Shown: positions 34,985 to 45,454, counted from the stretch's first letter. The stretch is DNA of 64,000 nt from Pseudoips prasinana (GCA_951640165.1 OX621260.1:17254001-17318000); one strand, 5' to 3'. Notes: generated by a model from the sequence alone, not told the origin. A program made the numbers and translations.

Positions 34985-35163
34985 TGAATTCCGGCCACGG
35001 CGGCGGCCAATCTCAATGGAAACTAGCCATTTGCGCAGGATATATTATAGTGCACAAGTGTGTACGCAGTACAGGGGCACTTTCTATTCCATCACTCTTA
35101 TGATCTGATGGATCGACTAGCGAGACGACCGGGAAGAGGTCAGGTACACGACCGGAGGCTGTA
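34985..35163 (-). mobile_element. SINE-C 3' fragment
   Basis: It contains GGCCACGGCGGCGGCCAATC, ATATTATAGTGCACAAGTG and GACTAGCGAGACGACCGGGA, the end of SINE-C in reverse. Confidence 0.75.
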
Positions 35164-35365
35164 CCGCCCAGTATATATTATCTAATGGTTTCTTTGATAC
35201 TGGCTGCTGTGTCCGATATTCGACCAGTAGGACAGTACAAAGGCCTGTTTGAGCTTAAAGAGGTAACCCTCAAACGCATCCATATTAGGACAAAAGAGTT
35301 TGAGAGCAATGATACCATTGATTTTAATAATAATTTTAAGTAGAGGTAGATCATAGCGTTCATTC

Positions 35366-35645
35366 GCTCAAAGAGCAGCCCGACTGGGGAAGTACCTCCA
35401 CCTTACAGAAGACACTCCTTAATAATAACATTAATAATTTTAATGTTGTGTTTCCGAGTGTGAGTCCTTACTCAGAGCCAGAGCTCATTGGGGTGAGGGG
35501 AAGGGTCAGCAACACTTGTTTGCTGACTTTTAAAGGCCGGCAACGCACCCGCGACGCCGCTGGTGTTGCGAGTGTCCATGGGCGGCGGTGATCACTTACA
35601 ATCAGGTGACCCACTTGCTCGTTTGTCGCCCTCTGATAAAAAAAA
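35366..35645 (-). mobile_element. SINE-A copy
   Basis: Reverse copy with GGGAAGTACCTCCACCTTAC, TTGTTTGCTGACTTTTAAAG and CCATGGGCGGCGGTGATCAC, ending in an A-run that is the complement of the family's T-run. Confidence 0.85.
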
Positions 35646-35906
35646 ATATAGATACACCGACGGGTTTTAAACTTATAGGGATGCTCGTGGGTTAAAAACA
35701 CCAGCCACTAGTTAAGTATAATTAGATAGCCAGTAAAATCATTAGATTATCGACCCCGGCCATGAAGCCACAATTCGGCTCTACTTATGCGAAGCCTTAT
35801 CTAGGTCCTTCGTCGATACTGACTCATACGTTTATCGCCCCTTACGTTATAGGATTATCATATTGTCGTTTTATTCACCACGACGCGTAGGATCGTTTTA
35901 TAATAA

Positions 35907-36226
35907 ACTATCTGTGCCCGCGACTTCGTCTATTTTGTAATGACTCCTTAAATGTTACATCAGAATATCTTTACACATAATAAAATCGTAGGAAAGTCTA
36001 AACTGTACATTGAATATTGTTTAAAAATGATACTTGGGGCTTGATCTACAATCGATATCAAAGCCAAAAAAATGTATGTCCGGGCTAAACTCAAAAAGTA
36101 CTGCATGGATTTACTTGAAATTTTGCATGAACATTACTAAGAGGTCGGGTCAACATATAGGCTACATATTATCACGCTACAGTACGTACAGTTTTGACTT
36201 TCCTACGATTTTATTATACGTATAGA
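35907..36226. mobile_element. Mosaic of Helitron B and Helitron A pieces
   Basis: The left 58 bp are the 3' end of Helitron B (minus). From about 35965 a Helitron A 5' end runs forward, and at 36185-36226 the same 5' terminus recurs in reverse (TTTCCTACGATTTTATTATA). A single simple insertion does not explain this. Confidence 0.65.
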
Positions 36227-36419
36227 TATTGTTAATCACCTATTCTTCTTTGCTCTGGAGGGAAGTAGAACTATTACTTTCTAACTCCTCCTTGTTTGTT
36301 CCTGAATAAATTCGTTGCGGGATCCAAGGCAGTCGAGGGATTGCCCGGCACATGCCTGAGTCTCAACGCTTAGTGTCATTTCATTTTGTGCTACTGTTAA
36401 TCCTGGCTGGGAGTGAGTA

Positions 36420-36654
36420 GCCAGCGCAGACAGAGAAGAGGGCAGCGGAGAGAATTTTATTAAGGCATTAGAAAATCAACTTTAAAATTATTTAAATAAA
36501 GTGCATGTATGCTTGAACATTATATGCCCGAGACCGCGCGAGTGTTTTATGTCAGGTTCAAGCATATATGCACTTTATTCCTATAATTCTAAAGTTGATT
36601 TTCTAGTGCCTTAATAAAATCCTCTCCGCTGCGCTCCTCTCGGTCTGCGCTGGC
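36420..36654. mobile_element. 235-bp imperfect foldback element
   Basis: Arms of roughly 95-98 bp pair outwards from a loop of about 40 bp near 36540. Matching landmarks are GCCAGCGCAGACAGAGAAGA against CTCTCGGTCTGCGCTGGC, TAGAAAATCAACTTTA against TAAAGTTGATTTTCTA, and AAAGTGCATGTATGCTTGAA against TTCAAGCATATATGCACTTT. Differences between arms show some age. No coding frame; a non-autonomous DNA transposon is likely. Confidence 0.75.
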
Positions 36655-36659
36655 CCTAT

Positions 36660-37743
36660 AGGGAGGGAAAAGTCCCATAAAAAATACCTATACTGCTGAT
36701 CACATTTTCAATATCTAATGTACTTATTTATAGCACTAATTTGACACTTGATACTGATACTCGTACTCGTATGACTCTAAGTAGAGGGGTCTCGTTAGGT
36801 CGCTTTCTACAAACTTCACTAACCACGGGTTAAGAACATATTTATTTATGATTTTTTTTAAATTTATTATTAATTATAATAATAAAATAATATATAATTA
36901 ATTTATGAAATTAAAATTGAGTAGCTGTTTGTAAATCTGTTTAATTAATCCACTTCTCAAGTTTAATTTTAAATACGCTCCAAAATTCGTTTCACGTTGA
37001 AAAATATTTGCCTAAATAATGGAGATAATATTTTTATATGATAAAATTTAAATAGCATCACGCAGGATATTAGTATTGAAACTAAAGTTTAATAACACTT
37101 TAGGATCAGTATTTAGGATTAGGATAGGATTCTTGTATTACAGCTTTCTCAAATACCTAAAGAAACTGATTAACTAATGATACCTATATACTAGTCGCGT
37201 CTCAAATTTAAACTAGAATTAAGATCTCTGAGTTGATATTCATTTGTAATTTACGGGCTTAATTCTGGCAAGTTATAATATAACTTTATTTTTCTCACAT
37301 AAACCAAAACATATTTAACGAATCATTGGCAAACTCAATACGTTCTGCGCTAAAATTTGAACATATGTAATTTTCTAATTATATATAGTATTTTTTATTT
37401 AATACGTAACTGTTTAAGTCAAATATAATCCGGCACTTTAGAAATTTATATTATTTTAAATAAATAGACTGTTTTATATTTTTGTAACAGACCCTAAAAA
37501 TAGAAATATTACGAAAAAGATGAAGAAGTTTGTTTCTATATTAGGTATGTAGTTTGTATTACAATGTAACGATACGTTACGATTGTGAAATTTAAAAAAT
37601 AGGACTGTTCGATAACTAGCCAGCTATACTAACAGATGTGAATATTTATCGGTTAATAGTAATGTTAAGTACAGCTTTTAATAGGTATGTAATGCGATAT
37701 TATCGTATTATTTATCGCCACCGCCCCGCTGTCCCGCCGCTCT
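36660..37743. other. AT-rich DNA upstream of a putative promoter
   Basis: Very AT-rich to about 37690, with no repeat identified. Composition then changes abruptly to GC-rich. Confidence 0.45.
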
Positions 37744-37780
37744 TATAACCGCCCGCCCGGCGCGGAGGCACAGCATACGC
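37690..37780 (+). promoter_or_regulatory. Putative TATA promoter of a host gene
   Basis: A sharp GC-rich island (CACCGCCCCGCTGTCCCGCC, CCGCCCGCCCGGCGCGGAGG) contains TATAA at 37744-37748. Transcription would start about 30 bp downstream, near GCATACGCTCACAC. The island, TATA spacing and following leader with a start codon and donor fit a promoter. No CAAT or other factor site is claimed. Confidence 0.5.
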
Positions 37781-38051
37781 TCACACACCACACTCGGCCT
37801 CCGCGGCGTGGCGTCGTGCGTTCGCGAACAAAACCGAACACCAAACAATTTAAATCAAACATTCCATTAATTGTACGACTCGCGGCGATAACGCCCGCCG
37901 TTTTTATTACACCGTCTTTTTATTTTCGTTTTTATTCGCATCTCCTAATGCAATTGCACTCGAGCAACGCGGACTGTATTATTTTTTAACGTTGTTATTC
38001 TTGTTTTATTGGTTTTTGTGCGTAAGTGAAATGGAGGCGGCCTGTAAAATG
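37780..38051 (+). CDS. Putative first exon: leader plus seven codons (MEAACKM)
   Basis: After a leader of about 250 bp the first strong start is ATGG at 38031, preceded by GTGAA. The frame reads MEAACKM and meets GTGAGT at 38052, a good 5' splice site, giving a phase-0 exon end. A second donor-like GTAAGT lies at 38022, upstream of the ATG; using it would make the exon non-coding. Composition differs sharply from the AT-rich flanks. I do not recognise the gene. The stop-free stretch is too short to be evidence by itself, so the call rests on the combination of promoter, start context and donor. Confidence 0.4.
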
Positions 38052-38636
38052 GTGAGTTGGACGTACGTTTACCAAACGATTTTTCTTTTTATATACTTTA
38101 GTTTCAACATCGATATTTTTAGCATTAGACTTTAACGACTCTAGGGGCTATATTTTAAATATAACTTCGACTTCAAAATCTTGAAACCTATGCTGAGAGA
38201 TTTTTAAGTAATACGGGGTTTTTGATAATAAGTGTCTACGCTGAATGTTGGAAAGGGGTCGAAAATGTACCTATAGGTTTATTCGAGCTTTACACGTTTT
38301 TCTTTTTTTTTTTGAGCGTGGCGTATTACTCACTATTTAGGCTTATATATTTTGTATTTCGATATAATAACTCAACAAGCTATATGAGTAACTAATAACA
38401 ATTTCAATAACAACTTGTGATCCGGAGCGACTCACGCGCATTGTGTACCAATCAACGAAGTCATCGTCTCCATTAAACCATTTGACTTGTCGTTGTAACC
38501 ATCCCGTTCTCTATTCTCGGATATCATCACTGATCTAAGTAAATAACATCTTTATTAATTAATATTCAACCCTTATCGGTTTTGGTTATTTGTAGCCATA
38601 TTAAGTTAAATCAAATTTTCTGTTATAATAATCATA
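38052..38636 (+). other. Possible start of intron 1
   Basis: AT-rich DNA after the putative donor, with no repeat recognised and no further exon seen. Confidence 0.3.
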
Positions 38637-38820
38637 ATATCCTGGGACATTATTCACACACGGCCATCTGATCCCAAACTAAGCAGAGCTTTTACTATGA
38701 AAACCAGATAACTGATATATTACGTATACTACTTTTCTTTTGATAATACATACTTATATAGATAATTACACCCTGACTCAGGACAAACAGACATGTTCAT
38801 GCACACAAATAGATCAGATG
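38637..38820 (-). mobile_element. SINE-D copy without head
   Basis: It contains ATCCTGGGACATTATTCACA, ATCCCAAACTAAGCAGAGCT and CAGACATGTTCATGCACACA and ends before the tRNA-like part. Confidence 0.75.
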
Positions 38821-38854
38821 ACAGTGTGTTCATTTCCTAAGTTATTTGTTATAA

Positions 38855-39198
38855 ACTAGCTGTGCCCCGCAGTTTTACCCGCGTCAAACATTTTAAATTA
38901 TAGCTTATGTCTTATTCGGATATATATGCTATTATCACACTAATATTATAAAGGCGAAAGTTTGTTACTTCTTCACGCCAAAACGAACAAACGTATTTTG
39001 ATGAATCTTTGTAATAATATAGCTTATATATACGAATAACAAATAGGCTATAATTAATGAAGTTTACGCGGGTAAAAACGCGGGCACAGCTTGTAACTTA
39101 TAATTTCATAAAAATCCGGTCGGTAGATTTTGCGTGAAAGAGTAACAAACATCCATCCATCCATAATCACAAACTTTCAGATTTATAATATAAGTAGG
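38855..39198 (-). mobile_element. Helitron D interrupted by a second Helitron
   Basis: The outer element ends CTAGT at 38855 (minus) and begins TCCTACTTATATTATAAAT near 39198. Its middle is cut at about 38934 and resumes at about 39094 (ACTTATAATTTCATAAAAAT). Confidence 0.7.
38935..39093 (+). mobile_element. Helitron nested inside Helitron D
   Basis: It starts TCACACTAATATTATAAAGG and ends GCGGGTAAAAACGCGGGCAC plus AGCTTG, followed by T. The end CTTGT differs from the usual CTAGT by one base. Length is about 159 bp, orientation opposite to the host element. Confidence 0.65.
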
Positions 39199-39412
39199 AC
39201 TTAACAAATGCTTGTTGCATAATTTCCCCATAATAAACAAGCATTTCACTCATTTATCGATTGGTTGGCTTCCCTTTAGCGGCGAGGAGATAACTGTTGA
39301 TAAGATAGTTTATCTTGACCATAGTCCACCCCCGCTCTGTAAAAAGCACAACAATTAAAATAACGATATTAACTACTAACCACCATTATTGGGACAATTG
39401 GGACAATGGGAC

Positions 39413-39623
39413 AATGTCACACAGATCATCCTAGCCCCAAACTAAGCAAAGCTTGTACTATGGGTACCAGGCGACGATATAAATACTTATATACATAGAA
39501 AACATCCATGACTCAGAAACAAATATTCGTGCTCATCACACGAATATTTGCACTTACCGGGATTCGAACCCAGGACCACCAGCTTCGTAGGCAGGAGCAC
39601 TACCAACTAGGCTACGGTGACCG
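39413..39623 (-). mobile_element. SINE-B copy
   Basis: Reverse copy with CCCCAAACTAAGCAAAGCTT, ATTTGCACTTACCGGGATTC and CAACTAGGCTACGGTGACC. The 71-codon frame across it is incidental. Confidence 0.85.
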
Positions 39624-39892
39624 TCGACTGCTATTCGAACTCCATCTTACTATTATTAATAATTTATTTTCAGTCCAACAAAGGGTCCATTTTGTTAGTA
39701 ACAATACACTTATTCTACGTTAATATCAATATAAAATAAAATAAAATAATATAAAAATCATGTTAGTAGGTTACAATTACATTAGCATATGTTAGTACTT
39801 AATATCTAGAACCGTTGAAACCGGTAGTAGATGAACCCACTGAGTTTGTTTCGCTGGGTCTTCTCAGTTGGGGCGCATTGGATCCGGTGGTA

Positions 39893-40225
39893 GCATTAAA
39901 GCGCGACCGTCGTTATTAACACAAGGTCCGTCATAATAATAATACCTTAATATAGACAGAACCATTGACACTATGTAGTAAAAGTATTAGAATTAAACTA
40001 GATAATTAACATAATCTCTTGACAATAACTTGATACGAGCTAGCTAAATATCAATGCTATAATAAAATAAATTTTATAAATGTTTTCATACAGTGTGTAC
40101 CTAAATATCTATGTTACTAGAAATAATAATGTATACAACTATATTACTACAAACATGTTTTGACTATTTACAAGCGCTTTTTTAAAGTCTACGTGAATAA
40201 AAACCTATTTTATTTTATTTTAGAA
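39893..40225 (+). repeat. Direct repeat copy 1, LINE-tail-like
   Basis: Shares AACACAAGGTCC, TACCTTAATATAGACAGAAC, ACTATTTACAAGCGCTTTTT and GTGAATAAAAACCT with 40490-40815 and ends in a TTTTATTTTATTTTAG stretch. Just before it, AACCCACTGAGTTTG and CTGGGTCTTCTCAGTTGG resemble common lepidopteran LINE 3' sequence. Two copies of a LINE tail are more likely than a gene duplication. Confidence 0.65.
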
Positions 40226-40489
40226 CAGATTTGATCTTTTGGACCATTATCCAAACAATTGGGCTATCAAATCGAGCTGCTATGGAGCGTATCATCTTAT
40301 ATTTATACCCAATATAATAAAATTGCAAAAAATTTAAACTAGGTGAGGGAATTTCTATGAAAAAAGTAATTACATGGCGTTCTTATAAATAGCTGAATAA
40401 TAAATAGCTTTGGACGACAACTAAGACACTGCCATCTGATCCCAAACTAGTCAAATCCCTGCATTGCTTTGGTTCATCCAACGGTTTTT

Positions 40490-40815
40490 AAACACAAGGT
40501 CCCTTATAATAATAATACTGAATTCATACCTTAATATAGACAGAACCATTCAGACATTATGTAGTAACATATAAATTTCAATACATAATATTAAAAACTT
40601 CAACTAAACATAATCTCCTTGACAATAACTTAATACAAGCAAGCTAAATATCACAACCATTATAAAATAATTTGTATAAATGTTGTAACATTCCGTGTAC
40701 CTAAATATCTGTAATAAGTAACTAGAAATAATAACTGTATTACTACAAACGTGTTCTGACTATTTACAAGCGCTTTTTTAAAGTCGACGTGAATAAAAAC
40801 CTTTTTTATTTTATT
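40490..40815 (+). repeat. Direct repeat copy 2
   Basis: Roughly 75-80% similar to copy 1 by eye, with small insertions (CTGAATTCA near 40530) and the same (TTTTA)n end. The spacing between copies is about 600 bp. Confidence 0.65.
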
Positions 40816-41126
40816 TTATGTTCTCAGGAAGAGATTGCTATATTAGCGATGAGACCGCGAAGTTTCAACGTTATGCTTCGCTTTGGTGTAATAAGGTGTA
40901 ATCTACCTAGACAAAGCCTGTACTATGACATCCAGACAACTGATAAATTATATTAAGACTTAAATTCTAAATTCCCAAACACTTGTACTTGCATCTTGAC
41001 CAGCATCTCGTGACAAGTTTTCCATCCTTATCTCTTGCATGTATTACGAGTGAGAAGGAAGAAACTTTCAAACATTTCCCAGTGGTGGATATACGGGACT
41101 GATAAGTACGTTACTGAATATTATGT
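40816..41126. other. No gene recognised
   Basis: Short mixed segment. A SINE-tail scrap is possible near 40910-40960 (AAAGCCTGTACTATGACATC). Confidence 0.35.
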
Positions 41127-41613
41127 ACTGGCTGTGCCCGCGACTTCGTCCGCATGTTATCTAATGACTCCGTAAATGTTACATCAGAATATCTCTAATA
41201 TTTTGTCTCTTGTCGCAAACTTACGAAACATTCACATAAACCTTACATATTTCCAAACAAACTTTCATCCCCTATTCCCTATTGTTATTTTGCACACTTG
41301 AGGGTAAAGCTTTTACAAACTTTGAATGTAATATTTATTCATATTGAATCAACAGCCTAAAAAGTACATATGATTTAAGCTTCAAAATCAGCTTTAAAAA
41401 TGACAATACTTCCATACAACTTTTCATCCCACGTTTCAACCCTTTACAACCCTTTTTAATCGCAATTAAAAGTAGCCTGAAAAGGGACATTCTTTTTCAG
41501 TCTCACCGTGGTACACTATCTGTGTACCAAATTTCATTTAAATCGATTCTGGAGTTTAGTGTAAAAGCGTCACAGACAGACAAAGTTACTTTGGCATTTA
41601 TATAATATTAGGA
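41127..41613 (-). mobile_element. Helitron B, long copy
   Basis: It matches the 8.7-kb copy along its length (ATGACTCCGTAAATGTTACA, TTTTGTCTCTTGTCGCAAAC, CAAATTTCATTTAAATC). The plus-strand end reads ACTGGCTGTGCCCGCGACTT, so its minus end is CCAGT and not CTAGT. It has an extra segment near 41360-41480. Confidence 0.75.
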
Positions 41614-41639
41614 CGGCTTTAGCAAAACACCACGTAGAT

Positions 41640-42165
41640 CAATGAAAACTATGTTCAGTAACGATATCTATTAAAGTACTTAGAATTCTTCAATTGAATG
41701 CAGTCTCCTAAATGAGTCATTTGAATTGAATACAAAGTGGTAAATCGATTCGGTATCTATACCATCAACTAATCGGCTTTTATCGTCATATCGAACCCTA
41801 GATGAGAATATCAGTCACTCATCGTCAACTCCATTTGACTTTCATTTGTTTAGAATATTATTTTCGAATATTGTGTACAATTTAATTATTTTGTAATCTT
41901 GACATTTAAAATTGTTACCGATGTTTTGATATAGAATATTAACTAATTATTAATTTCTTTGAATATTATATAAATTGAAATAATCTATTAGCTCATATAA
42001 TGTGTTTATACTTGTATTGCCTGTGCCTCTAAAATAAAATAATTATAAATGTAACTAGGTTTAGAATATTCAGACACAATGTAAAAGTTATTATTCTATT
42101 GAATATATCTGCCCACGACTACTACTTTGCGTGTAATCACAAAAATATTAATTCATATATAATTT
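41640..42165. other. AT-rich DNA, no gene recognised
   Basis: No repeat or coding signal identified. Confidence 0.4.
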
Positions 42166-42167
42166 AC

Positions 42168-42306
42168 TGCCCCGCGTTTGTGTGTTATTCGGATATATAA
42201 GCTACAAAGTTAGCTACAAAGCTACTACAAAGTTTCATCAAAATCCGTCCAGTAGTCTTTGCGAAAGAGTAACAAACACACACTCATACACGTTTATATG
42301 TGATAG
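42168..42306 (-). mobile_element. Degenerate Helitron fragment
   Basis: It contains CCCCGCGTTTGTGTGTTATT and TTTCATCAAAATCCGTCCAG as in Helitron D. The sequence GCTACAAAGTTA is locally repeated, and the ends are not preserved. Confidence 0.5.
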
Positions 42307-42481
42307 TGTGTTTTTAATTTAATGACAGCGAGATTTATTTAATTAGAGACTATTTTAAAGTATATTTAGATGAATACAACAACGATTCAAAGCTTACCGC
42401 GTACTATAACTCCAATATTTAAAAAAAAAACTTGTGTGTACTTATGTACACGCGTTAGAAGTTATACAACTTGAACATAGT

Positions 42482-42735
42482 TATCAATTTTCATACCACC
42501 TAGACCTAACGTCATGCTGTTATTTTTACGATGCGCGCGCACGATGCGCGCGCATCGTAAAAATTCACTCTCATACATTTTCATACCACCTTTAACTAAC
42601 TTCATGCTGTTATTTTGCGAATTTTTACGAATTTTTTGTAAAAATTCACTCTCATACCACCTAGAACTAACTTCATGCCGTTAAATTTTTTGGTGTCGGT
42701 GAGCGCGCGCATCGTAAAAATTCACTCTCATCATT
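42482..42735. repeat. Tandem repeats with CG alternating hairpin
   Basis: CATACCACCT(A/T)(G/A)A, AACT(A)ACTTCATGC and AAAAATTCACTCTCAT recur three times at about 80-100-bp steps. At 42522-42564 arms of 20 bp (starting ATTTTTACGATGCGCGCGCA) pair perfectly around CGA. A second GCGCGCGCATCGTAAAAA end lies at about 42702. Alternating CG tracts are rare in this AT-rich DNA. The element type is unknown. Confidence 0.75.
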
Positions 42736-43097
42736 TTTCTCCATCGCGCCAAAAGAAGTATAACTTCAAAAATATGGCAACCATTTAGTACGTATGTACG
42801 GGAATGATTATCCGCTATTTTCCTGGTAGATATTCATACTGCACGTGAGTGCTATGTCGACCAGAGAACAATGGAGCACTAGGCACAAGGAGCTGCCTAG
42901 CTCTTTAATAGACCATTATTTTCATAGTCTCTCAATACGCAATGCAAGACCACGGAACGCGGCTGTTTTGTTTTATAAACAAACGCCTTTGTGTGGCCAC
43001 ATTCATAGCCATAACTTACTCGATTTACTCGTATCATAGGAATTGTAATTTCTTATGATTAACTACTCCAAGAAAACATTTTCACATTAACACAAAC

Positions 43098-43138
43098 ACA
43101 ATTTTCTTGCGTGGTATCGTACCACGCAAGAAAATTGT
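43098..43138. repeat. Perfect 19-bp inverted repeat
   Basis: ACAATTTTCTTGCGTGGTA and its exact complement are separated only by TCG. It could be a very short MITE remnant or a transcription stem-loop. No flanking duplication is obvious. Confidence 0.7.
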
Positions 43139-43150
43139 AATATATTTGTT

Positions 43151-43336
43151 ACTAGCTATGCCCCGCGGCTTTACCCGCATTAAACTTTATAAATGATAGC
43201 CTATGTGTTAATCCAGGGTGTCAGCTAACTCCATACCAAATTTTATTAAAATCGTTCCAGCCGTTTAGACATGAAGAAATAACAAACATACACACTAACA
43301 CAGTCACAAACTTTCGCCTTTATAATATTAGTGTGA
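43151..43336 (-). mobile_element. Helitron D copy
   Basis: The minus-strand end is CCGCGGGGCATAGCTAGT and the start TCACACTAATATTATAAAG. The inside matches the copies at 33.3 and 58.5 kb. Confidence 0.75.
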
Positions 43337-43394
43337 TTCAAATTGTTCCATACATAATGTTTGCGGTGCACTTATATAAGGATTAGCCGCATGA

Positions 43395-43552
43395 ATACAG
43401 AGCCACCCTCATCCCGTGGCTATCGTAAAAGGCGACTAAGGGATACATCAAGTAGTCGGGCAGCAGCGCCTCCTGTGTACTAGCTACCACCTAAATGCCG
43501 TCACCAACTCGCATGCCAAGCGCGGTGACTACGGCAAGCTCCTCCAAATGGC
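43395..43552 (+). mobile_element. LINE fragment
   Basis: CGTGGCTATCGTAAAAGGCG, ACTAAGGGATA and GGGCAGCAGCGCCTCCTGTG followed by CACCAACTCGCATGCCAAGC is a segment I associate with lepidopteran non-LTR elements. No frame is intact. Identification is from memory of the repeat. Confidence 0.5.
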
Positions 43553-43559
43553 AACTATT

Positions 43560-44092
43560 ATATATTTGGAACACATAAAACGGCGAGCGGACATTATTGC
43601 ATTGACGTTTATTTCATGTCATTGACGTACAGGCAATGGTCCTATGTCATTCCGCCAAACAGCCAGTACATACTTTACAGCAACGTTATGAACACCTTTG
43701 GGGGAGGCCTATGTCCAGTAGTGGATGATATATTTGGAACACAAATAAAACGGCGAGCGGACATTATCGCACTGACGTTTATTTAATGTCATTGATATAC
43801 AGGCAAAGGTCCTATGTCATTCAGCCAAACAGCCAGTACATATTATTATGTACATTACAGCAACGTTATGAAAACCTTTCGGGGTGCCTTTGTCCAGTAG
43901 TGGATGATATTAGGTTGATGATATATTTAGAACACAAATAAAACGGCGAGCGGACATTATCGCACTGACGTTTATTTCATGTCATTTCATACAGGCAAAG
44001 GTCCTATGTCATTCAGCCAAACAGCCATTACATACATTACAGCAACGTTATGAAAACCTTTCGGGGGGCCTTTGTCCAGTAGTGGATGATAT
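43560..44092 (+). repeat. Three tandem units of a MITE/RTE chimera
   Basis: Units start at 43560, 43728 and 43921 (168, 193 and about 172 bp). Each has AACGGCGAGCGGACATTATC and the GCCAAACAGCCAGTACATA arm of the 31.8-kb foldback, joined to GCAACGTTATGAAAACCTTT and a GGCCTTTGTCCAGTAGTGGA segment like the RTE tail. The second unit carries an extra TATTATTATG. Confidence 0.85.
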
Positions 44093-44458
44093 GAAGGAAA
44101 GTGAAATAATAATGACGTAATAACGTCTCGATCAATTAAGAACAGTCAAGAGCGGCTAACTCTCTAATTATCTGTAGTGGTTCTGAAAAGTACGCGATCC
44201 ATTAAGAAAGTTTGCGTCTGCGGTCCACGCTACACCTCGGGCCACGTTACACCGTCATACGATATTAGTCATGTGCGCGTGTCGAGGAAAATCCAAGAAA
44301 GAATATCTCGTAATAAAGGCGAGGATTGTGTGACGCTCAAAATGGTTATTCACACTTTATCTATGCGCTCAACAAAATAAAGGACAAAGGACGGACACAT
44401 ACGGTATGAATAAACAAGAATCAAATGTACTTGGAATTGATTCTTTGTTTTATTATAT
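44093..44458. other. No gene recognised
   Basis: Balanced in composition at 44170-44350 with a 67-codon plus frame lacking known motifs. Confidence 0.35.
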
Positions 44459-44719
44459 ACTAGCAGTGCCCGCGGACTTCGTTCAGCGATATAAATATTT
44501 TTATCACTGCCCGTTTGTCTCGCAACTTGGATTACATTATTCAAGTAGAAGTAAAGATGCGTTATTAAGTTTGGATATTTTCATAGCCTATGACACTCCA
44601 CAATAACATAACTTTCTGTTGGTGAAATAATTTTGAAAATCGGTTCAGTAGATCCTGAGATTACCCCTTACAACGTCACAAATTCACAAACGTTACCTCT
44701 TTATAATATTAGTATATAG
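44459..44719 (-). mobile_element. Helitron-like element, separate subfamily
   Basis: The minus-strand end is GAAGTCCGCGGGCACTGCTAGT and the 5' edge shows ACTAATATTATAAAGAGGTA. The inside (CAGCGATATAAATATT, TAAGTTTGGATATTTT) differs from Helitrons A to D. Confidence 0.6.
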
Positions 44720-44748
44720 ATATAGCAGAATACAATGAATTTTAGTAT

Positions 44749-44957
44749 AATATCCTGGGACATATTCACACACGGCCATCTACTACTGTACTATGGAAAC
44801 CTGATAACTGATACCTATATTACATATACTCTTTTCTTTTGTTAAGACATATAGATAATTACTCCCAGACTCAGGACATGCACACAAATATCTGTCCTGG
44901 TTGGGAATCAAACCCACAACCGCGTGAAAGGAAATCATTTACCAACAACGCCACCCG
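44749..44957 (-). mobile_element. SINE-D copy
   Basis: In reverse it includes the CACACGGCCATCT tail, the GATAATTACTCCCAGACTCA body and a tRNA-like head (GGAATCAAACCCACAACCG). Confidence 0.75.
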
Positions 44958-45454
44958 GATGATACATTTGAGTAAAATACATACAATTAAATTAAATAAG
45001 CGACCGAAGCTTAACTGGTAAGTTATTTATCGACAATACTATATATACATATACAACATGTAACGTAATTAACGCAAACCCTCAAATACCCCAATTAGAA
45101 TATTATGTTGTAATCATAATACATACACGAATTTTTTATTTAACATGTATATGCATTGATATTTACTAACTTAGTTTCTGGGAATAAAGTGTATTTTTCT
45201 TTATTTTGTATTAAGTGATGGAATTTGTATGAATCCAAATAAAACTCCGACTATAAAAGTCTTACTACTTTGACTTACGGTCCATTTTAATTTATTTTGT
45301 CTGTACTGGGTTAATATGACAATAATATCCGTAGTTTAATTATTTTGGAATAAAAATTTATCTATATTACAAATGATATAAATCGATTCAGTAAACGATT
45401 CGGAACAAACTATTTTCAGGATGTGCGTTAATTAAGTTACATGTTGTATTGTGG
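44958..45454. other. AT-rich DNA, no gene recognised
   Basis: No repeat or coding signal identified. Confidence 0.4.

Noticed and set aside
42482..42735. Possible promoter CpG island
   Set aside because: The CG content comes from an alternating CG hairpin within a repeated unit, not from a broad island.
43560..44092. CRISPR-like array
   Set aside because: Only three units of 168-193 bp with no spacers, in a eukaryotic repeat landscape.
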